Shown: in pieces, positions 40,648 to 49,887 of the stretch
Numbering within the stretch: the stretch's first letter is position 1
Layout: every line of letters begins with the position of its first letter
Source of the DNA: an uncultured Rhodospirillales bacterium
GTDB taxonomy: Bacteria > Pseudomonadota > Alphaproteobacteria > Acetobacterales > Acetobacteraceae
Reading direction: 5' to 3'
Assembly: GCA_903835235.1 (NCBI GenBank)
Contig: CAILMF010000030.1
Coordinates: 1 to 58,127, forward strand
Length of the DNA: 58,127 nucleotides
Made by a program: the position numbers and the translations under genes
Notes under the pieces: generated by a model
The model's database searches: none
The model's input: the letters and a program-made list of their open reading frames with translations, nothing else
What the model was told of the DNA's origin: nothing

Positions 40648-43600
40648 TCAGGCGATGAGCAGCAGGTCCGAGCTGGCGACGTGCAGGTCGGAGGCGACGA
40701 TGCTGGCGTGGTTGTCCAGCATCGCCAGCTGCATGGACCTGCCGGCGCCCTTGCCGTCAGCGTCGAAGCTGAGGCGACCGGTGACCTGGTCGTAGATGAA
40801 GGTCGGCAGCGCGGTGGTGGCGCGGGTGCCGAACACCAGGCTCCAATCCGCATCGGCCGGCACCACGCCGCCGAACAGCGCCGGCGAGAAGACCAGGCTG
40901 TCGACGCCGCTGGTGAAGTCGATGATGGTATCGCGTTCCGTCGCCGCGCTGCCGAGCAGGAAGACGTCGGCGCCGGCGCCGCCGGTCAGCATGTCGACGC
41001 CCGCGCCGCCGACCAGCGTATCATTGCCGTCGCCGCCAACCAGGTTGTCGTTGCCGATGCCGCCGCCGAGCAGGTCGTTGCCATTGCCGCCGGTCAGCAG
41101 GTCATTGCCCGCGCCGCCGAGCAGCTGGTCGTTGTCGTCGCCGCCATCCAGGCTGTCGTTGCCGACATCGCCCGCCAGGCTGTCGGCGCCGATGCCGCCA
41201 GCCAGGCTGTCATTGCCGTTGCCGCCCGCCAGGGCGTCGGCACCGGCGCCGCCGAGCAGCTGGTCGTTGCCGTCGCCGCCATCGGCGCTGTCATTGCCGG
41301 TGCCGCCGTTCAGCATGTCGTTGCCGGTGCCGCCCACCAGGCTGTCGTTGCCGACGCCGCCGGTCAGGTTGTCATTGCCGACGCCGCCATCCAGGCTGTC
41401 GGCGCCGCGGCCGCCATCCAGGCTGTCGTTGCCGGCGCCGCCGACCAGGCTGTCGTTGCCGTCGCCGCCGGCCAGGCTGTCATTGCCCTCGGCGCCGTCG
41501 GCGCTGTCGTTGCCGGTGCCGCCGGTCAGCACGTCGGCGCGGCGGGTGGCCACCAGGGTGGTGCCGGCCTCAACCAGGTCGGTCACGGTGATGGTGATGT
41601 TCTGCTGCGTCGCCGCGCCGAAGGCGTCGGTGGCGCTGATCACCAGCTCGTAGGCGTTGTTGCCGTCGGCATCGGCGGCGGTCTCGAAGTCCGGGCTGGC
41701 CAGGAAGCTGATGGCGCCCGTGCCGGCATCGATGCCGAAGAAGCCCATGTCGGCGCCGCCGCTGATGGCGAAGCTGATCGCGTCGCCCTCGATGTCGGTG
41801 GCGGCGACGGTGCCGGCGGCCAGCTGGTTCTCGGCGGCCGAGAAGCCGGCGGCCGAGGTGAAGGCCGGCGCGTCGTTCACCGCGGTGACGCTGAAGCTGA
41901 CATGCGCGGTGGCGGTCTTGGCGTCGGCGAAGCCGTAGGAGGTGCCGTTGTCCTGCACCGTGTAGTCGAAGCCGGCGGTGCCGTTGAAGTTGGCGGTGGG
42001 GGTGAACACCACCTGGCCGCCGGAGATGCTGACCACGCCGCCCGTGGCATTGCTGACCGCGGTCACGGTCAGGGTCTGCGCCGCCTCGGTGGAGGGGCCG
42101 GCCTTGTCGTTGCTGGTCAGCGCGGTGAAGGCGATGTTGCGGGCGCCGCTGTCCTCGGCCACGTCGGCCAGCGCGTCGGCGGTCGCGGTCGGGGCATTGT
42201 TGACCACCGCGATGCGGCCGGGCGAGCCGATTTCGGAGGCCGCATGGGTCACGGTGAAGGCGGCGTTGGTGCCATCAGCGCTCAGCGTGGTCAGGGTGAC
42301 GCCGCCCGCGGTGGCGCCGTTCAGCGCGGCCGTGTTGTCGAAGGTCTTGAACGGCGTGCTGGCCGAGGAGAGGCCGAAGGCAACGCTGGCCTTCAGCACG
42401 CCCGCGGCGCTGTACAGGTTGACCGCATCGCCGGCGGTGCTGAGGCCGACGCCCGAGCCGGTGTAGGTGCCGATCTGCAGGGTGGCCGGCGGGTTGGTGC
42501 CGAACCAGTCGGACTTGAAGGCCGCGATGATGCCGGCGGCGGCGCCGGCCGAGCCGGCCTCCAGGAAGATGACGGACTCACCGGCGCCAATGCTGGTGAT
42601 GCCGCTCAGCGGCACCGACAGGCCGAAGGAGCCGCTGTTGTCGTCCATCTTCCAGCCGGTGATGTCGATGGCCTGGCTGGTGGAGTTGGTCACCTCGAAC
42701 CAGTCGGCGCCGACCGGGCTGTTGCCGCTGGACCAGGGCGCCACCTCGGAGATGAACAGCTTGCCGACGGTGCCGGGGGAGCCGATCTCGGTGGCGGTGG
42801 TGACCGCGGCGGCGCCGCCGTTCTCACCGATGGAGCTGAGCTTGGTCAGCAGCACGTTGTTGCCGCCGGCGGCGTTGTTGAAGGTGCGGTAAGGCGCGCT
42901 GCCGGTGGAGATGCCGAAGTCGACCCGCGCCTGGACCTGGCCGGCGGCGTTGAACAGGTTGACCGCGTCACCGCTGGTGCTGAGGCCGACGCCCGAGCCG
43001 CTGTAGCTGCCGACCTGCAGGCCGGCCGGCACGTTGCTGCCGAACCAGTCGCTCTTGAAGCCGGCCAGGGTGGTGGCCGAGCTGGTCTCGACGAAGATGA
43101 CCGACTCGCCGGCGGCGATGCTGGTGATGCCGCTGAGCGCGACCGCCGTGCTGAAGGAGTTGGAGTTGTCGTCCATCTTCCAGCCGGTGATGTCGATGGC
43201 GCTGGAGCCGCTGTTGGTCACCTCGAACCAGTCGGCGCCGAAGGGGCTGTTGCCGCTGGACCAGGGCGCCACTTCCGAGATGTACAGCGCGGCCGGCTGG
43301 CCGGCCTCGTTCACCACGTTGGTGACGGAAAGGTTGTAGCTGGCGCTGGCGTCCGGCGTGGCGCCGACGGTGGTGTCGTCCACGTTGACGGTCACGGCGT
43401 AGCTGGTCTTGGTCTCGTAGTCGATGACCGTGCCGGCCTTGATGTAGAGGCCGGTGCTGTCGGCTTCGAAGAAGGCGCTATCGGCGCCGGAGACGGTGAA
43501 GCTGTTGGTGCCCAGGCCGTCATCGGTCACGACCAGGTCGGCCACCTTCAGCCGCGACGTGGTGTTGGTGTTCTCCAGCACCGCCGTGGTGGCATTGGCC

Positions 43601-44511
43601 AGCGCCAGCGCGGTCGGCGCGGCGTTCGCCACGGTGGAGGGGGCGTAGACCCAGAGCTGCGGGTGGTTGGCGTCGCCGCCGCCATTCTCGCTGACAACAT
43701 AAATGTTGCCGGCGCTGTCCATCGTGATGCCTTCGTGGCTCTGGTCGGTCACCGAGTTGGTGCTGCCCGAGGCGGCGACGATGTTCAGCGTGCCGTAGAT
43801 GGTGCCGCTGCGGTCGACCTCGACGATGCGGGCCGATTCCTGGCTCAGCACCAGCAGGTGGCTGGCTTCCGCCGTGCCGGCCAGGTCGGTGAGGTTGGAG
43901 AAGGCGAAGACGTCGGCCAGGTCGGCCGTGCCGATCAGGGCCGGGTCGAACAGGTTGGTCGAGGCGACCGTGGTGGCCGAGCCGTTGCTGGCGGTGTCGT
44001 TGGCAAAGTCGATGGTGGTCAGGAAGATCGCTTCCGGCGTGGCTTCCTTGACGAAGATGTAGCCACCGGTCAGCGGGTCGTAGGCGACGCCCTCAAGGCC
44101 GACATTGCCGACATTGGTGCCGAGGTGGACGGTCCGCGCGTCCGCACGGCCCAGCGTGGTGCCGGCGACGTAGGTGAACTCGACCGCGTTGCGGTCGCGC
44201 TCCTCGGTCATGACGAACTTGCCGCCGCCGATATAGGTCAGGCCTTCCTGGTCGTAGAACTCGGTGCCCTGGGGGCTGCCGCCCTGCGCCAGGGTCATCG
44301 TGTCGATCAGCGCGCCGGTCTTGGAGACCTGGACGATGGCGGTGCCGCCATCGCCGACGACGAACAGCGTGTCGGTGTCGGGGTTGTAGGTTACCGCGGA
44401 GACTTCCTGCGCCAGCAGGTTGTGCGCCGGCGCCGTCGTGCGGGTCGGCTCCGGCAGGTCGTAACGACCGACAATGACGTAGTTCGACAGATCGATGTTC
44501 GACAGGGGCAT
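40648..44511 (-). CDS. RTX exoprotein with SdiA-regulated-like and lamin-tail domains
   Basis: A 1287-residue protein without a Sec signal. Residues about 10-300 look like the SdiA-regulated/esterase-like phytase beta-propeller (VSAVTYNPDTDTLFVVGDGG, YDQEGLTYIGGGKFVMTEERDR). Then come a cadherin-like stretch, two tandem lamin-tail domains (about 405-580 and 581-755, each with ISEVAPWSSGNSP and ADWFEVTNS...IDITGWKMDDNS), further Ig/cadherin-like modules to about 985, and 21 RTX nonapeptides (GGxGNDxLx) at about 995-1183. The hydrophobic C-terminus (DLLLIA) suits type I secretion. RTX repeats bind calcium outside the cell. No catalytic site is evident, and no type I transporter genes are in the window. 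Start follows GAGG. Confidence 0.85.
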   Translation of the reverse strand: MPLSNIDLSNYVIVGRYDLPEPTRTTAPAHNLLAQEVSAVTYNPDTDTLFVVGDGGTAIVQVSKTGALIDTMTLAQGGSPQGTEFYDQEGLTYIGGGKFVMTEERDRNAVEFTYVAGTTLGRADARTVHLGTNVGNVGLEGVAYDPLTGGYIFVKEATPEAIFLTTIDFANDTASNGSATTVASTNLFDPALIGTADLADVFAFSNLTDLAGTAEASHLLVLSQESARIVEVDRSGTIYGTLNIVAASGSTNSVTDQSHEGITMDSAGNIYVVSENGGGDANHPQLWVYAPSTVANAAPTALALANATTAVLENTNTTSRLKVADLVVTDDGLGTNSFTVSGADSAFFEADSTGLYIKAGTVIDYETKTSYAVTVNVDDTTVGATPDASASYNLSVTNVVNEAGQPAALYISEVAPWSSGNSPFGADWFEVTNSGSSAIDITGWKMDDNSNSFSTAVALSGITSIAAGESVIFVETSSATTLAGFKSDWFGSNVPAGLQVGSYSGSGVGLSTSGDAVNLFNAAGQVQARVDFGISTGSAPYRTFNNAAGGNNVLLTKLSSIGENGGAAAVTTATEIGSPGTVGKLFISEVAPWSSGNSPVGADWFEVTNSTSQAIDITGWKMDDNSGSFGLSVPLSGITSIGAGESVIFLEAGSAGAAAGIIAAFKSDWFGTNPPATLQIGTYTGSGVGLSTAGDAVNLYSAAGVLKASVAFGLSSASTPFKTFDNTAALNGATAGGVTLTTLSADGTNAAFTVTHAASEIGSPGRIAVVNNAPTATADALADVAEDSGARNIAFTALTSNDKAGPSTEAAQTLTVTAVSNATGGVVSISGGQVVFTPTANFNGTAGFDYTVQDNGTSYGFADAKTATAHVSFSVTAVNDAPAFTSAAGFSAAENQLAAGTVAATDIEGDAISFAISGGADMGFFGIDAGTGAISFLASPDFETAADADGNNAYELVISATDAFGAATQQNITITVTDLVEAGTTLVATRRADVLTGGTGNDSADGAEGNDSLAGGDGNDSLVGGAGNDSLDGGRGADSLDGGVGNDNLTGGVGNDSLVGGTGNDMLNGGTGNDSADGGDGNDQLLGGAGADALAGGNGNDSLAGGIGADSLAGDVGNDSLDGGDDNDQLLGGAGNDLLTGGNGNDLLGGGIGNDNLVGGDGNDTLVGGAGVDMLTGGAGADVFLLGSAATERDTIIDFTSGVDSLVFSPALFGGVVPADADWSLVFGTRATTALPTFIYDQVTGRLSFDADGKGAGRSMQLAMLDNHASIVASDLHVASSDLLLIA
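42220..43300 (-). repeat. Tandem duplication encoding two lamin-tail domains
   Basis: Matching blocks are offset by 528 bp (176 codons), for example gttgccgctggaccagggcg at 42721 and 43249. The two encoded domains are clearly related but not identical. Confidence 0.8.
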
Positions 44512-44670
44512 GGGGCGTCCTCAGATGTCGCGCGGGGCGACAAGAGTTGGAAAGAGGAGCGTTACTTAGAGATTGTTAATGACTCTGCCGCTGCACTTTG
44601 CTTGCGGAGATGTGACACCCCGGCGCGAGGCGGCCGCAGGCCCGCCCAACCCAGGCCGGCGGCGCTGGGT

Positions 44671-45879
44671 TCAGGCCGGCTGCCGGCTGCGCCAGCTGGA
44701 CCACCAGGCGCTCAGGGCTTCCGCCGGCAATGGGCGGCCGACAATGAACCCCTGGGCGTGGTCGATGCCCAGGCCGCGAGTCGCGGCCCACAGCCGCAGG
44801 TCGGAAACGCCCTCGGCGATCACGTGCTGGCCGCGGCGATGCGCCGCCCGGGTCAGGCGAAGGACCTCCCGCCGGGCGCGGGCGTCTTCCGGCAGGCTCA
44901 TCACCAGGCTGCGGTCCAGCTTGAAGCCGATGAAGGGCAGGTGGAAGAAGCGCTCGCGCTCATCATTAAGGATGATGTCGTCCAGCAGCACGCTGTAGCC
45001 GCCGGCGCGCAGCCGCAGCAGGGCGCGGCGCAGGGTGGAGACGTCACGGACCTCGGTGGTCTCGGTCAGTTCGATGGAGACCTGGGCCGGGCGCAGGCCG
45101 GAGCGGCGCAGCGCCTTGCCCAGCCAGGCGACCAGGTCGTGCTGCAGCAGCAGCGCCAGCGGCAGGTTGATGGAAACGCCGATGCCGAGTTCGCCATGCA
45201 ACCCGCCCAGTTCCACCCCGGCGCGGGAGGCGACGACGATGGACAATGCGCGCGCCAGGCCGGAGCGTTCGGCCAGCGGCATGAAGGCGTCCGGCGGCAC
45301 CGGAACGGATTGACGCTGCCAGCGGGCCAGCGCCTCCACCATCATCGGCCGGCGGTCGCGCATGCGGACCACCGGCTGGTAGCGGACGATGATCTCGCCA
45401 CGGGTCAGCCCGGCGGCCAGTTCGGCGGCGACGGCGTTGGGCAGGCTCGGCGTCTTCGGCTCGGGCTTTCCGGCATGGCCGGAGCGGTCATGGGTCATGG
45501 CATCCGCCAATGGACCGGCTTCGGCCGGAATGGCGCCCATGCCATGCGGCAGGGTTGCGTGGTCCGAGGAAACGACGACGAGGGAGGTGCGGGCACTTGG
45601 TTCCGCCAGGGTGGCGAGCAGGTGGGGCCAGCTTGCGCCGGCGGCGGCGGGGTCGGCAAGCAGGTGGTGCGGGCCCAGGCCCGGGCCGGCCAGGCGGGCC
45701 AGGGCTTCCCGTCCGCTGCGGGCGAAGGTGGGGGCGCCGGCACGCAGGTGGCGTACCGCGGCGGAAGCAGCGCTCATGACGGCAGGGTCGCGGGTCAGCA
45801 CCAGGACCTGGTCCGGCACCTTGCGATATTCCCTGACTCCACTGGCCGGGCTTGGCGCCCCGGCTGCTTCAAAATCCAC
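44671..45879 (-). CDS. EAL-domain protein with degenerate receiver-like N-terminus
   Basis: A 402-residue protein with a GTG start. Residues about 20-110 look like a worn-down receiver domain (VLVLTRDPAVMSA ... SARTSLVVVSS) without a clear phospho-acceptor Asp. Residues about 155-395 are an EAL domain, which in active members hydrolyses cyclic di-GMP. The signature VEALARW, ELTET, KLDRS, EGV and QGFIVGRP are present, but the loop that is normally DDFGTGYSS reads LDDIILNDERERF. It may be an impaired phosphodiesterase or a c-di-GMP sensor. It is upstream of the RTX gene on the same strand, 159 bases apart, which suggests a link between c-di-GMP and the exoprotein. Confidence 0.85.
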   Translation of the reverse strand: MDFEAAGAPSPASGVREYRKVPDQVLVLTRDPAVMSAASAAVRHLRAGAPTFARSGREALARLAGPGLGPHHLLADPAAAGASWPHLLATLAEPSARTSLVVVSSDHATLPHGMGAIPAEAGPLADAMTHDRSGHAGKPEPKTPSLPNAVAAELAAGLTRGEIIVRYQPVVRMRDRRPMMVEALARWQRQSVPVPPDAFMPLAERSGLARALSIVVASRAGVELGGLHGELGIGVSINLPLALLLQHDLVAWLGKALRRSGLRPAQVSIELTETTEVRDVSTLRRALLRLRAGGYSVLLDDIILNDERERFFHLPFIGFKLDRSLVMSLPEDARARREVLRLTRAAHRRGQHVIAEGVSDLRLWAATRGLGIDHAQGFIVGRPLPAEALSAWWSSWRSRQPA

Positions 45880-45925
45880 CTGGAAGTCCCAACGCCTGTG
45901 TCACGCCCTGAGGGGGCTGTTTGAC

Positions 45926-45952
45926 TTATTAACACACGTTGAAGGTTTTCAA
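45926..45952 (-). promoter_or_regulatory. Possible promoter of the EAL gene
   Basis: On the minus strand TTGAAA (45952-45947) and TAATAA (45931-45926) are separated by 15 bases, in an AT-rich stretch 47 bases before the GTG. The spacing is short for a sigma-70 promoter, so this is tentative. Confidence 0.3.
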
Positions 45953-46111
45953 ACCAACTCTCCAACTTGGCACTTGGGACAAAAAAGGAACAAATTCGGT
46001 TTCAGTGAGGTTACAGGAAGGCCGCGGTGCAAAAACGTAGCTTAACCGCGGTATCGGCGCTGATGCGCCGGTTATTCACAGCTTCGCGAGCGTTTCCGCC
46101 CGGTTAGGCTT

Positions 46112-48688
46112 CTAGACCGTGGCAGCGCCGGCCTTGCCGCTCTGGCCGCCGGCTGAGGCCGGCTCGCCCCGCCGCAGCCGGTTCTCGCCCAGGAAGAGCA
46201 GGATCGGCGCGGCGATGAAGATGGAGCTGCTGGCCGAGACCACGATGCCGAACAGCATGGACCAGGCGAAGCCCGACAGGGTCTGCCCGCCGAACAGCGC
46301 CAGCGGCAGCGCCGCCAGCAGCAGGGTCATGCTGGTGCCCATGGTGCGGTTCAGCGTCTCGTTGATGCTGCGGTCGATCAACTGGCGCAGCGGCATGGTC
46401 TTGAACTTGCGCAGGTTCTCCCGCATTCGGTCGTATACCACCACCTTGTCATTGGCCGAGAAGCCGATGATGGTCAGGATGGCCGCCACCGTGGTGAGGC
46501 TGAACTCGATCCGGGTGACGGCGAGGAACCCGACCACCTTGGTGGTGTCCAATATCAGGGTGGTGATGGCGCCGAAGGCGAACTGCCACTCAAACCGGAA
46601 CCAGATATAAAGCAGCATGGCGCCGAGCGAGATGCCCAGCGCGATCATGCCGCCGGTGAACAACTCGTCGGAAACACGGTTGCCCACGGCATCGGTCCGC
46701 AGGATCCGGCTGCCCGGGGCCACCTGTTCCAGCGCGGTGCGGACCTTGTTGACCGCCACCTGGGTCTCGGCCTCGGCGCCCTGGGTCGGCAGGCGGAGCA
46801 TGACCGAGGAGACGTCGCCGAATTGCTGCACCCCGGCCTCGCCCAGGTTCAGCCCGCCGACGGCGGAGCGGATGGCGCCGAGGTCGGCCGGCCCCTCGGT
46901 GCGGACCTCCATCAGGATGCCGCCCTTGAAGTCGATGCCCTTTTCCAGCCCGGGGTAGAAGGCCAGGGCGACCGAGGCGGTGGACAGCACGGCGGAGACG
47001 ATCAGCCCGGCATAGCGACCGCGCATGAACTGCCAGGTGGTGTCATCCGGCACCAGGCGCAGCCAGGGGCGGGCCAGGCGCTCCTTCAGGGTCTTGCCGT
47101 CGATGAAGACCGGCAGGCTGTCCGGCCGCTTCCAGCGGTACCACCAGGAGACGAACAGGCGGACCAATGTGGTCGCTGTCCACATCTGCACGATGGTGCC
47201 GATGGCGACCGTGACCGCGAAGCCCTTCACCGGGCCAGAGCCGAAGCCGTAGAGGCAGGCCATGGCGATCAGGTTGGTCAGGTTGCTGTCCATGATGGTG
47301 CCGGACGCCTTGGTGAACCCGGCCTCCAGCGCGCTGACCGGGGTGCGGCCGTTGCGGACCTCCTCGCGGATGCGTTCATTGATGAGGATATTGGCGTCCA
47401 GCGCGGTGCCCAGCGTCAGCACGATGCCGGCGATGCCGGGCAGGGTCAGCGTGGCTTCCAGCAGGGAGGAGGCGGCGACCAGCAGCACGATGTTGAAGAA
47501 CAGCGCGATATCGGCCAGCCAGCCGAACAACCCATAGGCCAGGCCCATATAGAGGAAGACGAACAGCGCGCCGGCGGCCAGCGAGAGCATGCCGGCACGG
47601 ATGGCATCGGCGCCGAGTTCCGGCCCGACACTGCGTTCCTCCACCACGGTCAGCGGCGCCGGCAGGGCGCCGGCGCGCAGCAGCACCGCCAGGTCGTTGG
47701 CGGTGGCGGCGGTGAAGCTGCCGCTGATCTGGCCGCGGCCGCCGGTGATGGGTTCGCGGATATTCGGGGCGGTGATGACCTTCTCATCCAGCACGATGGC
47801 GAAGGGCCGGCCGGTATTGGCGCGGGTCACTTCGGCGAAGCGGCGGGTGCCGATGCTGTCGAATGCGAAGTTGACCACCCATTCGGCGTTGCGGCTGTCC
47901 TGGCCGGCGCGGGCGTCGGTCAGGTTGGCGCCATCCACTTCCACGCGGCGGCGGACCGCGTAGCGCTGGTTGGGGTCGCGGTCGCCGGGCAGGAACATCA
48001 CGCCGGGGGGCGGGGTGGCGGCGGCCAGGTTGGCGCTCTCATCCACCAGATGGAAGGTCATGCGCGCGGTCTTGCCCAGCAACTGCTTGATGCGGTTGGG
48101 GTCTTCCACGCCGGGCAACTGCACCAGGATGCGGTTCTGGCCCTGGCGGGCGATCAGCGCCTCGGAGACGCCGGTCTGGTCGATACGGCGGCGGACGATC
48201 TCGATGGACTGCTCCACCGCGCCGCTGGCCTTGGCGCGCAGCCCAGCCTCGGTAAGGGTGGCGGTGACGGTGCCGTCGGGGGCGGTGGTGACCTCGATAT
48301 CCGGGACCGTCGTGCCGGCGCTGGTCGGGATGAGGTTGGCCAACTCGCGCATGGCGGTAGCGGCGGCGGCGGCCTGGGCCGGGTCGCGCACGCGGAAGCT
48401 CATGCGGCGGGTATTGGGGTCCGAGGCCAGGCCGACATACTGGATGCGGCCGTCGCGCAGCTTGGTGCGGGCGGCGTCGGCCAGGGATTCGACGCGCTCC
48501 TTCACCACGGCGACCGTGTCCACCTCCAGCAGCAGGTAGCTGCCGCCACGCAGGTCCAGGCCGAGGGAGAGCTGGTGAATCCAGCTGGGCAAGCTGGCCC
48601 GCGGCAGCAGGTTGGGCAGGCTCAGCAGCAAGCCCAGCAGGCAGACGCCCAGGATGGCGTAGGTCTTCCAGCGCACGAAATAAAGCAT
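46112..48688 (-). CDS. secDF: Fused protein-export membrane protein SecDF
   Basis: An 858-residue fusion. The SecD half (about 1-525) has SLGLDLRGGSYLLLEVD near residue 42, the periplasmic P1 domain, and TM block with LTLGTALDANILINERIREE. The SecF half (about 560-840) has EKGIDFKGGILMEV and GFSANDKVVVYDRMREN. SecDF uses the proton gradient to pull exported proteins through SecYEG. Many Alphaproteobacteria have separate secD and secF; here they are joined by a short linker near residues 525-560. No yajC gene is next to it. The start at MLYFVRWK matches the first helix; an extended frame upstream is not credible. Confidence 0.96.
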   Translation of the reverse strand: MLYFVRWKTYAILGVCLLGLLLSLPNLLPRASLPSWIHQLSLGLDLRGGSYLLLEVDTVAVVKERVESLADAARTKLRDGRIQYVGLASDPNTRRMSFRVRDPAQAAAAATAMRELANLIPTSAGTTVPDIEVTTAPDGTVTATLTEAGLRAKASGAVEQSIEIVRRRIDQTGVSEALIARQGQNRILVQLPGVEDPNRIKQLLGKTARMTFHLVDESANLAAATPPPGVMFLPGDRDPNQRYAVRRRVEVDGANLTDARAGQDSRNAEWVVNFAFDSIGTRRFAEVTRANTGRPFAIVLDEKVITAPNIREPITGGRGQISGSFTAATANDLAVLLRAGALPAPLTVVEERSVGPELGADAIRAGMLSLAAGALFVFLYMGLAYGLFGWLADIALFFNIVLLVAASSLLEATLTLPGIAGIVLTLGTALDANILINERIREEVRNGRTPVSALEAGFTKASGTIMDSNLTNLIAMACLYGFGSGPVKGFAVTVAIGTIVQMWTATTLVRLFVSWWYRWKRPDSLPVFIDGKTLKERLARPWLRLVPDDTTWQFMRGRYAGLIVSAVLSTASVALAFYPGLEKGIDFKGGILMEVRTEGPADLGAIRSAVGGLNLGEAGVQQFGDVSSVMLRLPTQGAEAETQVAVNKVRTALEQVAPGSRILRTDAVGNRVSDELFTGGMIALGISLGAMLLYIWFRFEWQFAFGAITTLILDTTKVVGFLAVTRIEFSLTTVAAILTIIGFSANDKVVVYDRMRENLRKFKTMPLRQLIDRSINETLNRTMGTSMTLLLAALPLALFGGQTLSGFAWSMLFGIVVSASSSIFIAAPILLFLGENRLRRGEPASAGGQSGKAGAATV

Positions 48689-48818
48689 GGAGGCAGAGTA
48701 TCCCTGGCCGGGGCAGGCCCCCCGGGTTGCGGCGGGCGGAACATGACGGCGGGGGACGAGCGAAGCAAGGGAGGGATGCAAGGCGAGGGCGGGCGTGGTA
48801 GGGCGCGGCGGGTTCTCG

Positions 48819-48868
48819 GAGCCTGATTGCTGGCGGCGGCAACGTCGCGCGGCATGACTCAGTCTCTC
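48819..48868 (-). repeat. Type I palindromic repeat, copy F (degenerate)
   Basis: Reverse-oriented: gagcctgattgc ... gactcagtctctc on the plus strand. Outer ends match the other copies; the inner stem is weakened. It lies in the gap before the oxidoreductase gene, 20 bases before its start. Confidence 0.6.
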
Positions 48869-48888
48869 TTCATGGATCGGGGTTTGAC

Positions 48889-49821
48889 GTGGCGTTACCG
48901 CGGGTTGGCGTATTGGGCGTGGGGCATTTCGGCCGGTTCCATGCGGTGAAGCTGGCGGCGCGGGGCTGCCTTTCGGCCCTGCACGACGCCAGCCCGGACC
49001 GCGCGGCGGCCGTGGCGGCGGAGGTGGGCTGCCCGGCGCTGGACGCCGCCGGGGTGATCGCGGCCAGCGACGCGGTGCTGGTGACGGCGCCGACCGCCTA
49101 TCACCACGCGCTGGGCCTGGCGGTGCTGCGGGCCGGGCGGCACCTGTTCGTGGAAAAGCCGATGGCGGCGACCATGGAGCAGGCCCAGGAACTGGCCGCC
49201 GAGGCCGCCGCGCGCGGCCTGGTGCTGCAGGTCGGGCATATCGAGCGGTATTCGGCGGCGCTGCGGGCGGTGAAGGCCGCGGCGGCCGGCAGCCAGCCTT
49301 TGGCGCTGGAAGCCACGCGCGTGGCGCCGTTCCGGCCGCGCAGCCTGGATGTTTCCGTGGTGATGGACCTGATGGTCCACGACCTGGACCTGGTGCTGGA
49401 CCTGGCCGGGGCTGAGCTGGTTGCGGTGGCGGCGGTGGGCCGGCCAGTCATGTCCGACAAGCTGGACTTCGCGGTGGCGCAGTTGGGCTTCGCCAATGGC
49501 GTGCGGGCGACGGTGACGGCCAGCCGTGTCTCGGTGGCGCTGGAACGGCGGCTGCGGCTGCTGGGGCCGGCCGGCGAGATGCGCGTGGACTTCCTGGCCC
49601 GCAGCCTGGAAATGCTGCGGCCAGGTGGCGCCGAATCGCGGGCGGATATGCCCGGCTGGGGCTTGGACAAGGCCGGCTGGACCGACCATGACAGCCTGGA
49701 GGCCGAGCACGCGGCGTTTCTGGCCAGCGTGATGGACGGCGCGGCGGTGGAGGCGGATGCCGCCGTAGGGCTGCGGGCGCTTGATGCGTGTCTGCGGGTG
49801 GAAGCGGCCTGCGGGGCTTAG
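48889..49821 (+). CDS. Gfo/Idh/MocA-family NAD(P)-dependent oxidoreductase
   Basis: A 310-residue enzyme starting with GTG. Rossmann motif GVLGVGHFG at residues 7-15, conserved VEKPMAAT near residue 91 and VMDLMVHDLDLVLDLAG near 160, where His is a likely catalytic residue. Members oxidise sugars, inositols or UDP-sugars. The closest resemblance by eye is to those linked to lipid A or nucleotide-sugar metabolism, but this is not certain. It is divergent from secDF and stands alone. Confidence 0.88.
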   Translation: MALPRVGVLGVGHFGRFHAVKLAARGCLSALHDASPDRAAAVAAEVGCPALDAAGVIAASDAVLVTAPTAYHHALGLAVLRAGRHLFVEKPMAATMEQAQELAAEAAARGLVLQVGHIERYSAALRAVKAAAAGSQPLALEATRVAPFRPRSLDVSVVMDLMVHDLDLVLDLAGAELVAVAAVGRPVMSDKLDFAVAQLGFANGVRATVTASRVSVALERRLRLLGPAGEMRVDFLARSLEMLRPGGAESRADMPGWGLDKAGWTDHDSLEAEHAAFLASVMDGAAVEADAAVGLRALDACLRVEAACGA

Positions 49822-49887
49822 CCGGGAAGGCGCTGCCCTCCCGAACCCTCCCGCCAGGAGCCGAGCGGCCCCTGGACCGGCGTGAGT

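Noticed and set aside
40681-45924. A 1747-codon plus-strand open frame opposite the RTX and EAL genes
   Set aside because: It is a shadow: Val/Ala/Gly-rich with no recognisable fold, created by the antisense of GNDSL-type repeats. The minus-strand genes have clear domains.
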